Source: Candidatus Eiseniibacteriota bacterium (lineage in GTDB: Bacteria > Eisenbacteria > RBG-16-71-46 > SZUA-252). Taken from it: a stretch of 50,051 bases of DNA. Of the stretch, positions 7,888 to 16,634 are shown piece by piece. The translations under genes were made by a program, and so were the position numbers. The stretch is taken from assembly GCA_005893265.1 (NCBI GenBank), contig VBOX01000090.1, positions 1-50,051 of the forward strand. Direction: 5' to 3'. A model generated the notes under the pieces. It made no database searches, was not told the origin of the DNA, and saw only the letters and a list, made by a program, of their open reading frames with translations. Numbering within the stretch: position 1 is the stretch's first letter; each line of letters opens with the position of its first letter.

Positions 7888-9309
7888 GTGGCGCCGTCCG
7901 CCCTGCTGACGGATCTCTACGAGCTGACGATGCTCGCGGGTTACTTCGAGCAAGGCATGCATCAGCTTCCCGCGACGTTCGATCTTTTCTTCCGCGAGCT
8001 CCCGTTTGACGGTGGATACGCGGTGATGGCCGGCCTGGACCCGGCGCTCGAGTTCCTGGAGTCCTTGAGATTCCGGGAAGACGATCTGGACTACATCGAG
8101 TCGATCGGTCTGTTCCGCGGCCCATTCATCGCTTACCTCTCGTCCATTCGCTTCAAGGGAACCGTCACCGCCGTGCCGGAGGGCACGGCGGTCTTTCCGT
8201 ACGAACCGATCCTCACCGTGCAAGGAGCCCTGGCGGAAACGCAGCTCGTCGAAACTGCGCTCCTGAATATCGTCAATTTCCAAACCTTGATCGCGACGAA
8301 GGCTTCACGTGTGGTGCGGGCCGCCGCGCCCGCCAAGGTGGTGGAGTTCGGAACAAGGCGCGCCCAGGGACCGGACGGCGCGATCTCGGCCACGCGCGCC
8401 GCGGCCGTCGGGGGGGTGCTCACGACGAGCAATCTCGCCGCGGGGAAGGCGTTCGGTCTTCCCGTCGCGGGGACCCAGGCGCACAGCTGGGTGATGTCCT
8501 TCCGCACCGAGCTCGAGGCGTTTCGCGCGTACGCCACCTCGTTTCCGGACGACTGCGTGTTGCTCGTCGACACCTACGACACGCTGCGGAGTGGAATCCC
8601 GAACGCGATCACGGTCGCGAAGGAGCTGGAGGCCGGCGGGCACAAGCTGTCGGGAGTGCGCCTGGATTCCGGGGATCTTGCCTACCTGAGCCGGGAATCG
8701 CGGCGACTCCTCGACGAAGCGGGATTGACCCACGTGAAGATCCTAGCCTCCAACGAGCTGGACGAGCACGTGATCCAATCCATCCGCTCGGAAGGCGGGC
8801 TCGTGGACCTCTACGGCGTGGGAACGCGGCTCGTGACCGGAGCGGGACAGGGGGGAGGAGCGCTTGGGGGCATCTACAAGCTCGTCGAGATCGACGGGAA
8901 ACCCAAGGTCAAGGTGAGCGGCGATCCTTCCAAGGGCACGATCCCCGGGAAGAAGCAGCTGTGGCGCGTGATCCGTCCCGACGGTGGGTTCGAAATGGAC
9001 GTGATCGGCCTGGAGGGCGAGACGATCGGTCCGGGCGCTCAGGTCTTCGATCCGAGCCATCCACTTCGCCACGCGCCGATTCCGGGCGATACGCGGCTCG
9101 AGGACCTACGGACCGTGGTGATGGACCGCGGGTCGCGGGTCTTGAGTCCCGCCGCGCTTCCCGCCCTCGCAAAGCGGACCGCAACGGAGCTCAGGTCGCT
9201 GCCCGAGGGCTCCCTTCGGCTGATGAACCCCCATCGATACCGGGTTTCCCTGAGTCCAAAGCTTCATGAGCTGCGCTTGCGGCTCATCGAGGAGGCGAGA
9301 GCCGGATGA
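7888..9309 (+). CDS. pncB: nicotinate phosphoribosyltransferase
   Basis: A 473-residue enzyme that makes nicotinate mononucleotide from nicotinate and PRPP with ATP (Preiss-Handler NAD salvage, cytoplasmic). Diagnostic segments are LLTDLYELTMLAGYF at the N-terminus, VEFGTRRAQGPDGA, the GTQAHSWVMSF segment with the phosphorylated-type His region, and VRLDSGDLAYLS at the phosphate site. Length and motifs match the longer non-enterobacterial type. GTG 7888 is chosen because it sits six bases after AGGGGGAG and puts the LLTDLYELTM motif where the family has it; a longer frame from 7792 overlaps the preceding gene. It overlaps pncA by ATGA. Confidence 0.95.
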   Translation: MAPSALLTDLYELTMLAGYFEQGMHQLPATFDLFFRELPFDGGYAVMAGLDPALEFLESLRFREDDLDYIESIGLFRGPFIAYLSSIRFKGTVTAVPEGTAVFPYEPILTVQGALAETQLVETALLNIVNFQTLIATKASRVVRAAAPAKVVEFGTRRAQGPDGAISATRAAAVGGVLTTSNLAAGKAFGLPVAGTQAHSWVMSFRTELEAFRAYATSFPDDCVLLVDTYDTLRSGIPNAITVAKELEAGGHKLSGVRLDSGDLAYLSRESRRLLDEAGLTHVKILASNELDEHVIQSIRSEGGLVDLYGVGTRLVTGAGQGGGALGGIYKLVEIDGKPKVKVSGDPSKGTIPGKKQLWRVIRPDGGFEMDVIGLEGETIGPGAQVFDPSHPLRHAPIPGDTRLEDLRTVVMDRGSRVLSPAALPALAKRTATELRSLPEGSLRLMNPHRYRVSLSPKLHELRLRLIEEARAG

Positions 9310-9959
9310 GCGGGAATTCAGCGCTTATCGTTGTCGACGTTCAAAATGGATTCATCTCGGAGGCCCGTGAGCTGCCCGTCCGTGGGGGCGCGGAGGTGGT
9401 GCCGATCATCAACGCGTTGATGCCGCTCTTTCCGATCCGGGTCGCGACACAGGATTGGCATCCGAGGGATCACCGGAGCTTCGCCAGCCAGCACCCCGGC
9501 ACGAAGCCTTTCGATCAGGGAATGCTGGGGGGGCTCCCCCAGACGTTCTGGCCGGATCACTGCGTGCAGGGGACCCGCGGGGCGGAGCTCCATCCGGATC
9601 TGGACCAGACGCGGATCCAGGCCGTGATCCGGAAAGGCTACGACCCAATGGTCGACAGCTACTCCGGCTTCTCGGACAACGCGGGCCGAAACCCGACGGG
9701 CCTCGACGGTTACTTGCGCGCGCGGGGAGTGACCCGGATCTACGTGGCGGGCCTGACCCTGGACTACTGCGTTCGGTGGAGCTCCCTCGATGCGCGCCGC
9801 CTCCTGCCGGACGTCCGGGTCTTCGTCATTGTGGACGCGACGCGCCCGGTGGACTCGAAGACGGGAGAGGAGGCCCTCCGTGAGCTCGGCCGGGCCCAGG
9901 TCCACCTAATCCAGTCCTCCGAAGTGCGGGCTGGAATTGAGCGTGCGTCCGCGATATAG
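9306..9959 (+). CDS. pncA: nicotinamidase
   Basis: A 217-residue isochorismatase-fold hydrolase that converts nicotinamide to nicotinate and ammonia, feeding the adjacent pncB product. The catalytic triad is visible as D11 (VVDVQNGF), K110 (VIRKGYD) and C155 (TLDYCV), and the metal site as D50, H52 and H85 (DWHP and WPDHC). The start ATG shares ATGA with the stop of pncB, so the two are translationally coupled. No signal peptide. A weak 5-base-pair hairpin (CCCCG/CGGGG, 9989-10002) follows the stop. Confidence 0.96.
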   Translation: MSGNSALIVVDVQNGFISEARELPVRGGAEVVPIINALMPLFPIRVATQDWHPRDHRSFASQHPGTKPFDQGMLGGLPQTFWPDHCVQGTRGAELHPDLDQTRIQAVIRKGYDPMVDSYSGFSDNAGRNPTGLDGYLRARGVTRIYVAGLTLDYCVRWSSLDARRLLPDVRVFVIVDATRPVDSKTGEEALRELGRAQVHLIQSSEVRAGIERASAI

Positions 9960-10026
9960 TCCTCGATTCCGAGTGTCCTGAAGTCTCTCCCCGCATTCGG
10001 GGTCCCCGGTACCCGCCGGAGGTCGT

Positions 10027-12054
10027 TTGCACGTCGCTGACAGCCAGACAACCCTCCTCTATCCGGGCAGCAATACAGCCAAGCGCCGACTCACGGCAGA
10101 GGATCTTTGGAAGGTCGCCCGCGTCGGCACGCCCCAGCCGACCCCGAAGGGCGACGGAATCGTTGTTTCCGTCACCACATACGATCTCGAGGCGAACAAG
10201 GGGAAGCATCGGCTCTGGCTCGTTCCCACGGAAGGGGGCGGCCCGCGCCCGCTGACATCAGAAGAGTACGGGAGCACCGATCCCGCCGTGTCTCCGGACG
10301 GACAGTGGGTATCCTTCACGCGGGCCCGGGCTGAGGAAAAGCTACAGCTCCACATCATGCCGCTCGACGGGGGGGAAGCCGAGCGGTTAACAGATTTTCC
10401 GCTCGGCGTATTCGATCCGAAATGGTTTCCGGACGGGAAAAGGATCGCGTTCGTGGCGATGCTGCTCGACGAGGCTCCGACCCCCGAGGGCACCAAGGAC
10501 CTGCTCGAGAAGCGCGCGAAGGATCCGGTCAAGGTCCACATCACCGAGGATCGGGTGTATCGGTTCTGGGATCACTGGCTCCTCGACGGGGAACGGCCGC
10601 ATCTTTTCGTGTTCGATCTGCCAACCCGCCGGCTGACCGACCTCACGCCCGGCGGCACCGGCTGGTTCGATCTGATGGACCCGGCCGGGCACTACGATAT
10701 TTCCCCCGACGGGGCGGAGATCGCGTTTTCCGCGAACTCGAGCCTGCCGCCGCACCAGCTCCTCCGCTGGGCGGTCCATACCGTGGCCACGACGGGGAAA
10801 GGCCCCGTTCGGTGCCTCACCCCCGAAGGGACCCCTCCCAATTCGGCCGATTGCAGCCGGCCTCGCTACTCATGGGATGGGAAATCGATCGTCTACGGTA
10901 TGCAGCGCTCACCCTACTTCTACGCCGACAGGGTACGGATGGTGCGGTACGACCGGGCGGCGGGGACGCACACGGTCCTCACCGAGGACTGGGACCGGTC
11001 TCCGGCCGCGTGGGAGCATGCGCCCGACGGCAGCTTGGTCCTCGAGGCGGAGGACCGCGGACGCGTCGTGCTGTACGCGCTGGGAAAGGCCGGTGGGACT
11101 CCGAAGCTCGTGCTCGAGGCCGGCACGATCTCGGGGCTGCGCATCGGGCGCGACGGGCGGGTGTACTTCACCGCGCAGTCGCTGACCTCGCCCCCCGAGG
11201 CGGCTTCGTGCCGGCTCGATGGGGGCGGATTCCGGAAGCTCACGCAGTTCAATGATGCGCTGATGAGCGAGGTCGCCCTTGGGGAGGTGCGCGAAGTCGA
11301 GTTCGCCGGTGCGAACGGCGATCGCGTGCAGATGTTCCTCGTTCTCCCACCCGGCTTCGACCCAGGGCGGAAATGGCCGCTCGTCCACGTCATCCACGGT
11401 GGGCCGCATGGGATCGCCGGCGACAATTTCCACTTCCGCTGGAACCCGCAAGCGTTCGCGGCGCCAGGGTATGTCGTCGCCTGCGTCAATTTCCATGGCT
11501 CCACCTCATGGGGGCAGGACTTCGCCGCGTGCATCCTGGGAGGGCACGGCGACAAGCCGTTCACCGACATCATGCGCGCCACCGACGTACTCCTCGAAAC
11601 GGGGTTCATCGACGAGAAGCGCATGGCCGCGACCGGGGGAAGCTACGGCGGGTACCTCGTCTGCTGGATCGCGGGGAACACCGATCGGTTCGCGTGTCTC
11701 GTCAACCATGCGGGGGTCTTCGACCTCCTCGCCGAATACGCAAGCGACATTACACAGGGGCGCCACCTGTCCTATGGCGGTGAGCCTTGGGACAAGCTCG
11801 ACGCGATCGACCGATGGAACCCGGCTCGCTTCGCACGCGGCTTCACGACCCCCATGCTCGTGACCCACGGCGAGCGCGACTACCGGGTTCCGCACACCCA
11901 GGCGCTGGCGGTCTACAACATCTACAAGGCAAAGGGCATCGACGCGCGGCTCGTGTTCTTCCCGGACGAGAACCACTGGGTCCTGAAGCCTCAAAACTCG
12001 CTCGTCTGGAACCGCGAGATCCACACCTGGCTCAAGCGCTACCTCTCGCCGTAG
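10027..12054 (+). CDS. S9 family peptidase (acylaminoacyl/dipeptidyl peptidase type), cytoplasmic
   Basis: A 675-residue serine peptidase with an N-terminal seven-bladed propeller (WD40-like PD40 repeats such as TDPAVSPDGQWVSFTR and FDPKWFPDGKRIAFVA) and a C-terminal alpha/beta hydrolase domain. The catalytic triad is visible: Ser in ATGGSYGGYL, Asp in THGERDYRVP and His in DENHWVL. There is no signal peptide, so it probably trims peptides in the cytoplasm. The TTG start at 10027 has GGAGG four bases upstream and no better alternative. It stands alone and is closed by a strong terminator. Substrate specificity cannot be read. Confidence 0.92.
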   Translation: MHVADSQTTLLYPGSNTAKRRLTAEDLWKVARVGTPQPTPKGDGIVVSVTTYDLEANKGKHRLWLVPTEGGGPRPLTSEEYGSTDPAVSPDGQWVSFTRARAEEKLQLHIMPLDGGEAERLTDFPLGVFDPKWFPDGKRIAFVAMLLDEAPTPEGTKDLLEKRAKDPVKVHITEDRVYRFWDHWLLDGERPHLFVFDLPTRRLTDLTPGGTGWFDLMDPAGHYDISPDGAEIAFSANSSLPPHQLLRWAVHTVATTGKGPVRCLTPEGTPPNSADCSRPRYSWDGKSIVYGMQRSPYFYADRVRMVRYDRAAGTHTVLTEDWDRSPAAWEHAPDGSLVLEAEDRGRVVLYALGKAGGTPKLVLEAGTISGLRIGRDGRVYFTAQSLTSPPEAASCRLDGGGFRKLTQFNDALMSEVALGEVREVEFAGANGDRVQMFLVLPPGFDPGRKWPLVHVIHGGPHGIAGDNFHFRWNPQAFAAPGYVVACVNFHGSTSWGQDFAACILGGHGDKPFTDIMRATDVLLETGFIDEKRMAATGGSYGGYLVCWIAGNTDRFACLVNHAGVFDLLAEYASDITQGRHLSYGGEPWDKLDAIDRWNPARFARGFTTPMLVTHGERDYRVPHTQALAVYNIYKAKGIDARLVFFPDENHWVLKPQNSLVWNREIHTWLKRYLSP

Positions 12055-12112
12055 CCCCGACCCGCCGGGGCGGCGGCGTCGCGAAGCTTCAGGCCGGATC
12101 CAAGAATGGGAA

Positions 12113-12147
12113 AGCCCCCGGAGGCAAACTCCGGGGGCTCCTTTTTT
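12113..12147 (+). terminator. strong Rho-independent terminator after the S9 peptidase
   Basis: An 11-base-pair perfect stem, AGCCCCCGGAG (12113-12123) with CTCCGGGGGCT (12129-12139), loop GCAAA, followed by a run of six T (12142-12147). It lies 58 bases after the stop codon. Confidence 0.93.
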
Positions 12148-12185
12148 CTGCCCGCCTGCTCCTTGGCGCCGGGCGGCGCTAAGGT

Positions 12186-12773
12186 CTAGTGGAGAAAGTA
12201 GAGGTGGAATCCGACTTCCGTGAAGTTGTTGCCCAGGGTCGTGAAGAAGGTCTCGTTGCCCGGGAACGGGGGCGACCCCACATCCGCGGGATTGAAGCTC
12301 TCGTACGCGAGCCCCACGCTCGCGGACACGCTGAAGTTTTCGAGGATGAACCCCTCGCCTTCAATCTCCCCAGTGATGAAAAGGTCCTTCGCATTCTCGG
12401 TGTCGAACACGGCGGGCGTCGCGGGATTCTCCACCTGCTGGCTCTGGTAAAGAAGCCCGGGCCGGAAGAGGACGTGAACCCTCGGCCAGCTCTTCACGAC
12501 GATCGGCACCCCCGCGTCAACCGCCCATCCCGTCAACTTCTCATCCGGAAACCCTGACGACGCCGCGTCGTCCGAGTGGAATCCCAATCCGAGATCGATG
12601 CCTACCTTCTGGCTCGCGAGCCACCAACGCACGCCCAGGGGTGCGGCGGTGTCATGGAAGCCCACCCCGACACTTGGGTGCTCAGCCGCCGGCCCGCTGT
12701 ACGCTAACGTCGGCGACCCCATGCAATAGAGAGAAAGCAGTGCTGCGGCGACTACGAGGATCCGTCGGTACAT
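12186..12773 (-). CDS. exported outer-membrane beta-barrel-like protein
   Basis: A 195-residue protein with a clear signal peptide (about 1-24, ending PTLAYS). The mature part has alternating strands (VGVGFHDTAAPLGVRWWL, KVGIDLGLGFHSDD, VHVLFRPGLLYQSQ, SVSASVGLAYES) and ends with EVGFHLYFLH, an aromatic-rich last strand typical of barrels inserted in the outer membrane. AAGGAGG lies six bases before the ATG. No named family recognised. It faces the S9 peptidase gene tail-to-tail across the terminator. Confidence 0.75.
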   Translation of the reverse strand: MYRRILVVAAALLSLYCMGSPTLAYSGPAAEHPSVGVGFHDTAAPLGVRWWLASQKVGIDLGLGFHSDDAASSGFPDEKLTGWAVDAGVPIVVKSWPRVHVLFRPGLLYQSQQVENPATPAVFDTENAKDLFITGEIEGEGFILENFSVSASVGLAYESFNPADVGSPPFPGNETFFTTLGNNFTEVGFHLYFLH

Positions 12774-13097
12774 ACAATCCCTCCTTGGAGAGTGATGGAA
12801 CCCGAATGCGCGGACCGATTCCGCGGGGAATTACGTGCCTGCCTCGCCCCGGTGTCAAGCCCGCAGTGGGATCCCGACCCCCGGGAAAGATGTTACATTT
12901 CTGTCGTTTGCGGATCTATGGCTGGTGGTGGATCAAGGTACCTAACCCGTCGCCACGCACAAGGGGAGGTGCATTTGCGCGTCCCCTGGGGCATCATGGA
13001 TTCAAGCGAAGACAACCCCTCAGGGTTCGCAGAGAGACAATCACCCGGTTGCGCGACCTACCCCGGCCGCCGCCAAGTAGCCACCGAGGAGGACCCC
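12774..13097. other. 324-base intergenic region
   Basis: This divergent spacer must hold the promoters of the barrel gene (minus) and the lipoprotein gene (plus). I see no convincing -35/-10 pair, RNA gene or repeat. The lipoprotein's frame happens to stay open back to 12792, but the extra segment has no signal-peptide character and the GTG at 13098 has a good ribosome site, so I treat it as non-coding. Confidence 0.5.
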
Positions 13098-13748
13098 GTG
13101 AAACGATCCCTCGCCATGCGGCTCCACCGACCCGCGCTTCTCGCATCCGCGCTCGCGTTCCTGCTCGTCTCCGCCGGAGGCTGCGGCCGCAACACCGCCG
13201 TGGCCGAAAAGGAAAAGGAAGAGACGCTGACAGCCGGGACCGCCTTCGTCGGAGCCCTGCAGACCACGATCGACACCGGCAGGAACAAGGTCGGGGATCC
13301 GGTCACGGTCCGCACGCTCGAGCCGGTTCGGGTCAACGAGAAGACCATCGTTCCGGCGGGCGCCACCATTCACGGGCAGGTCACCCACATCGACCCTGCG
13401 GGACGGATCGCGGGCGGTGCGGAGCTCACGCTTCGCTTCACGGAGCTTACGATGGCCGACGGCACGAGCTACGCGATCTCGTGCGAGCCGTTTCGTCTCA
13501 AGGGCAAAGGGGACGCGGGAGAGAGCGCCAAGGAGATCGGCGGCGGTGCCGTGGCAGGCGGAATCGTGGGCGGGATCCTGGGCGGAAAGAAGAGCATCGT
13601 GAAGGGAGCGGCGGTCGGAGCGGTGCTCGGGACCGGCGTTGCCGTCGCGACCAAGGGAGACCAGATCGTGGTGCCCGCCGGCCAGAAGCTCAAGGTCACG
13701 CTCACCGCGCCGGTCGCGATCCAGCTGAAGCCGGCTCCCGCGGCGTGA
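13098..13748 (+). CDS. lipoprotein with glycine-zipper segment (paralogue of 2544-3215)
   Basis: A 216-residue protein with a signal sequence and lipobox-like SAGGC (Cys about residue 28). The beta domain carries TAGTAFVGALQTTIDTG, VGDPVTVRTLEPVRVN and TIVPAGATIHGQV, followed by a Gly-rich zipper (about 148-188) and a closing VPAGQKLKVTL strand. This order of motifs is the same as in the lipoprotein at 2544-3215. GTG 13098 is chosen because GGAGGA sits six bases upstream and the signal peptide then starts at residue 1. The M50 protease gene follows 31 bases later on the same strand and may be co-transcribed. Role unknown. Confidence 0.78.
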   Translation: MKRSLAMRLHRPALLASALAFLLVSAGGCGRNTAVAEKEKEETLTAGTAFVGALQTTIDTGRNKVGDPVTVRTLEPVRVNEKTIVPAGATIHGQVTHIDPAGRIAGGAELTLRFTELTMADGTSYAISCEPFRLKGKGDAGESAKEIGGGAVAGGIVGGILGGKKSIVKGAAVGAVLGTGVAVATKGDQIVVPAGQKLKVTLTAPVAIQLKPAPAA

Positions 13749-13779
13749 GCCGCGCGGATCTGCCCATCAGCTAATCGCC

Positions 13780-14886
13780 ATGCGCTGGGCCTGGAAGATC
13801 GCGAGCGTGGCCGGTATTCCGGTCCGGATCCACGCGACGTTCCTGCTCTTCATCGTGTGGCTTTTCTGGGCGAGCTACGCCCGCGGCGGTGGCGCGCAGG
13901 CGGTGCAGGGCGTCGGGTTCATCCTCTCCGCCTTCGCATGCGTGCTGCTCCACGAGCTGGGACACGCCCTGATGGGGCGTCGGTTCGGCGTCGTGACCCG
14001 GGACATCACGCTCCTCCCGATCGGGGGGGTGGCGCGCCTTGACCGGATCCCTCAGAAACCCGCGCAAGAACTCGCGATCGCGTTCGCCGGACCGTTGGTC
14101 AACGTAGTGATCGCGGCGGCACTATTCCTGTTCCTGTACGTCTCATCCGGCGTCGTAGTTCTCGGCGACCCCACGTTGCTCGAGCGAAGCTTCGTCGCAC
14201 GGCTCTTCTCGTTCAATGTGATCGTAACGGTTTTCAACCTGATTCCCGCGTTCCCGATGGACGGGGGTCGCGTGCTCCGGGCCCTGCTCGCGATGCGCCT
14301 CGACTACGTCCGGGCGACCCGGATCGCGGCCAACGTCGGACAGGCGATCGCCCTCCTCTTTGGCCTTCTGGGTCTCTTCGGAAACCCGGTGCTTCTTTTC
14401 ATCGCGGTGTTCGTCTTCATCGGGGCCGGTCAGGAGTCGGCGTTCGTCCAGATGCGTTCCGTGTTCGACGGCATTCCGGTATCCCGCGCCATGATTCGCG
14501 ATTTCCAAGCCCTTCGTCCCGAGGAGCCCCTCTCGCGGGCCGTGGAGCTATTGCTCGGCGGGCACCAACAGGACTTTCCCGTCCTCGGCGCAGCGGCTCC
14601 GGATCCGCCGCTCGGAATCCTCGCCCGGTCGGATCTTCTCAAGGCCCTCGCGGGGGGCCGCACCGATACGAAGGTGGCGGATGTGACGCGCCGAAACTGC
14701 GGCTTGGCTCAGCCTGGGGAAATGCTCGAGGACGTGTTCCGGAGGATGCAGGAGAGCGGCTGTCCGGCGGTGCCCGTCGTGGAGCCGGGGCGCGGGATCG
14801 TCGGGATGGTCACACTCGAAAACGTGGGGGAGTTCGCGATGGTCCAGGCGGCGCTGGCCGGCGGGCAAAGGATCGGGCCCGCTTGA
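13780..14886 (+). CDS. M50 site-2-type metalloprotease with CBS domains
   Basis: A 368-residue intramembrane zinc protease. HELGH at 58-62 gives the zinc-binding His and catalytic Glu, and NLIPAFPMDGGR supplies the third ligand Asp. About five to six membrane helices make up residues 10-215. The C-terminal third (about 225-360) is a pair of CBS domains, which in this group bind adenine nucleotides and may tune proteolysis to energy state. The family cleaves membrane-embedded substrates such as anti-sigma factors; no candidate lies next door. It follows the lipoprotein gene closely. The start ATG 13780 gives the family's usual N-terminus. Confidence 0.93.
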   Translation: MRWAWKIASVAGIPVRIHATFLLFIVWLFWASYARGGGAQAVQGVGFILSAFACVLLHELGHALMGRRFGVVTRDITLLPIGGVARLDRIPQKPAQELAIAFAGPLVNVVIAAALFLFLYVSSGVVVLGDPTLLERSFVARLFSFNVIVTVFNLIPAFPMDGGRVLRALLAMRLDYVRATRIAANVGQAIALLFGLLGLFGNPVLLFIAVFVFIGAGQESAFVQMRSVFDGIPVSRAMIRDFQALRPEEPLSRAVELLLGGHQQDFPVLGAAAPDPPLGILARSDLLKALAGGRTDTKVADVTRRNCGLAQPGEMLEDVFRRMQESGCPAVPVVEPGRGIVGMVTLENVGEFAMVQAALAGGQRIGPA

Positions 14887-14897
14887 TGGATCGGGCT

Positions 14898-16502
14898 CTA
14901 GCTCTGCTCCCAGAGCTGTTCAAGGAATGGATCGCGCCCGATCACGCTCTCGAGGCCTTCCTGTCGAGGTAGCCGGATCCAGAACGCGGCGCCCGTTCCG
15001 GTCGGGCCCACGCCGACGCCCACCTGGCCCCCGTGCAGCTCCACGAATCGTTTGGTGAGGTGAAGCCCGAATCCCAGCCCATCCTTCACCCGCTTCGAAA
15101 GCCCCTCCCCCTGATTTTCGATGTCGAAGACGCTGGGCGTAGCCTCCGGCTCGACCGCCGGGCCGGAATCCCGAACCTCGATCCGGACATGATCATCGCC
15201 GAGCCACGTGGTGAGCGTCACGCGTCCCTTCCCAGGGGAGAACCGAATCCCGTTGTGCAGCAGATGCAGGATCGCTTGCCGCATCTTCGTCGAGTCGATG
15301 TGCTGATCGGGGATTTTCTCATCAAGCTTGAGCTCGATGTCGATCTGCTTCCCGGTCGCGAGGGGCCGGACGACATCGGCCGCGGCGCGTGAGATCGCGT
15401 TCACGTTGTCCTTGCGAAGATCGAGAAGGAAGCGCCCCGTCTCGAGCCTCGCCAGGTCGAGAACGTCGTCGACCAGGTTCATCAGGCGCTCCGCCTCGCC
15501 CCGAAGCCGCGCCGTGAACTCCCGCCGCATGGACGTTGTCATCCGCTTGTCGTTCTGGTCCAGCACCTCGGAATAGGCGAGGATGGTCGTGAGCGGCGCT
15601 TTGAGCTCGTTCTCAGCGGATGAGAGAAAGGAGTCCTGAAACGGCGTCACGAGCTGCGGGGCCGGCACCCCCTTGGCGCTGGGCTTGAGATCGGTGGCCC
15701 GCTGTTCCAGATGACGCACGACCAACGCGCGATCGATCACTCCCGCCACGTTATCCGCGAAGAGCTGGCCGATGTCGCGGTGCTCGAGCCTGAAGGGCTC
15801 GGCCTTCGCCGCGCGATGCACGCGTAAGACCGCGACGCAGCGGGTCTCGAAATTGACGGGAAGGATGAGCGCGGATCCCGCGTCCGGATGCGCCATGAAG
15901 TGCTCCGCGAACCGAGCTTGCCGGTCGGTCGCGGACATCAAGATGGCCTCCCGGTGCCGCGCCGACCAGCCGACCGCGCCCTCGCCCGCCCGGATCTCGG
16001 CCTCCGGCTCCCTGGGCGTTAGCCCGAAGCGCGCGCGGCACTTGAGCGTCTTCGTGTCCGCCTCGAACAGAAAGAGCGCGACGTCATGGGAGTGAAGCGT
16101 GCTGGCCACTCGCCGAACCGTGATTTCGAGAATCGTGTCCAGCGGGAGGTCCATGTGCAGACTGTTTCCGAGCTGAAACAGCGACGTCAGCTCCGCGAGC
16201 CGCCCACGTGACTGTTCCAGCTCCATCTGCTCGGTCACGAGCCGCGACCGAAACCGGTTGATCTTCGTCTGCTGGTGCACGATGTACAGGCAGAAGAGGA
16301 CCGTGAGCCCCACGAGCCCCACGACCAGCATCCAGCCGTTCACCGGCACGTTGTCGCCCAGGAATCCGGACCGGACGATCGAGACCCAGAGCGTCTGAAC
16401 GGTGACGACAAAGCCCAACAGGACGAGGATGATCAGGCCCAGGAGGGCCCACGTCCTGCGATCCGCCTGCCTCTGGGCCAGGTTGGCCTTGTTTCGGGAC
16501 AC
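14898..16502 (-). CDS. GAF-containing sensor histidine kinase homologue lacking the phosphoacceptor His
   Basis: A 534-residue protein with two membrane helices (about 18-40 and 55-77), a short coiled coil, a GAF domain (about 115-265) and a HisKA plus HATPase_c module. At the H-box, where kinases read SHELRTPL, this protein reads ENELKAPL: the codon is AAC, so the phosphoacceptor His is Asn. The ATPase N-box keeps its Asn ([10 protein letters not shown]) and the G2 box is good ([12 protein letters not shown]), but the G1 box is DSGPA rather than DxGxG. It is therefore probably a pseudokinase or a regulator that binds ATP. GTG 16502 is chosen for GGAGG six bases upstream. No response regulator gene is nearby. 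Confidence 0.85.
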   Translation of the reverse strand: MSRNKANLAQRQADRRTWALLGLIILVLLGFVVTVQTLWVSIVRSGFLGDNVPVNGWMLVVGLVGLTVLFCLYIVHQQTKINRFRSRLVTEQMELEQSRGRLAELTSLFQLGNSLHMDLPLDTILEITVRRVASTLHSHDVALFLFEADTKTLKCRARFGLTPREPEAEIRAGEGAVGWSARHREAILMSATDRQARFAEHFMAHPDAGSALILPVNFETRCVAVLRVHRAAKAEPFRLEHRDIGQLFADNVAGVIDRALVVRHLEQRATDLKPSAKGVPAPQLVTPFQDSFLSSAENELKAPLTTILAYSEVLDQNDKRMTTSMRREFTARLRGEAERLMNLVDDVLDLARLETGRFLLDLRKDNVNAISRAAADVVRPLATGKQIDIELKLDEKIPDQHIDSTKMRQAILHLLHNGIRFSPGKGRVTLTTWLGDDHVRIEVRDSGPAVEPEATPSVFDIENQGEGLSKRVKDGLGFGLHLTKRFVELHGGQVGVGVGPTGTGAAFWIRLPRQEGLESVIGRDPFLEQLWEQS

Positions 16503-16634
16503 GGGATCCTCCAGGTGGGATGGCGATGGGTCAGGGGGTTCATCGGCAGCCGATCGGAGCATCTGAAGACCCAACGGGGACCGATTCTCCCCTCTTTCCC
16601 TTTGGAAGATCAGCGATTAGAGTGTCCGGGTCCT

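Noticed and set aside
12792-13097. Upstream in-frame extension of the second lipoprotein.
   Set aside because: It would bury the signal peptide and lipobox inside the protein; GTG 13098 has a good ribosome site.
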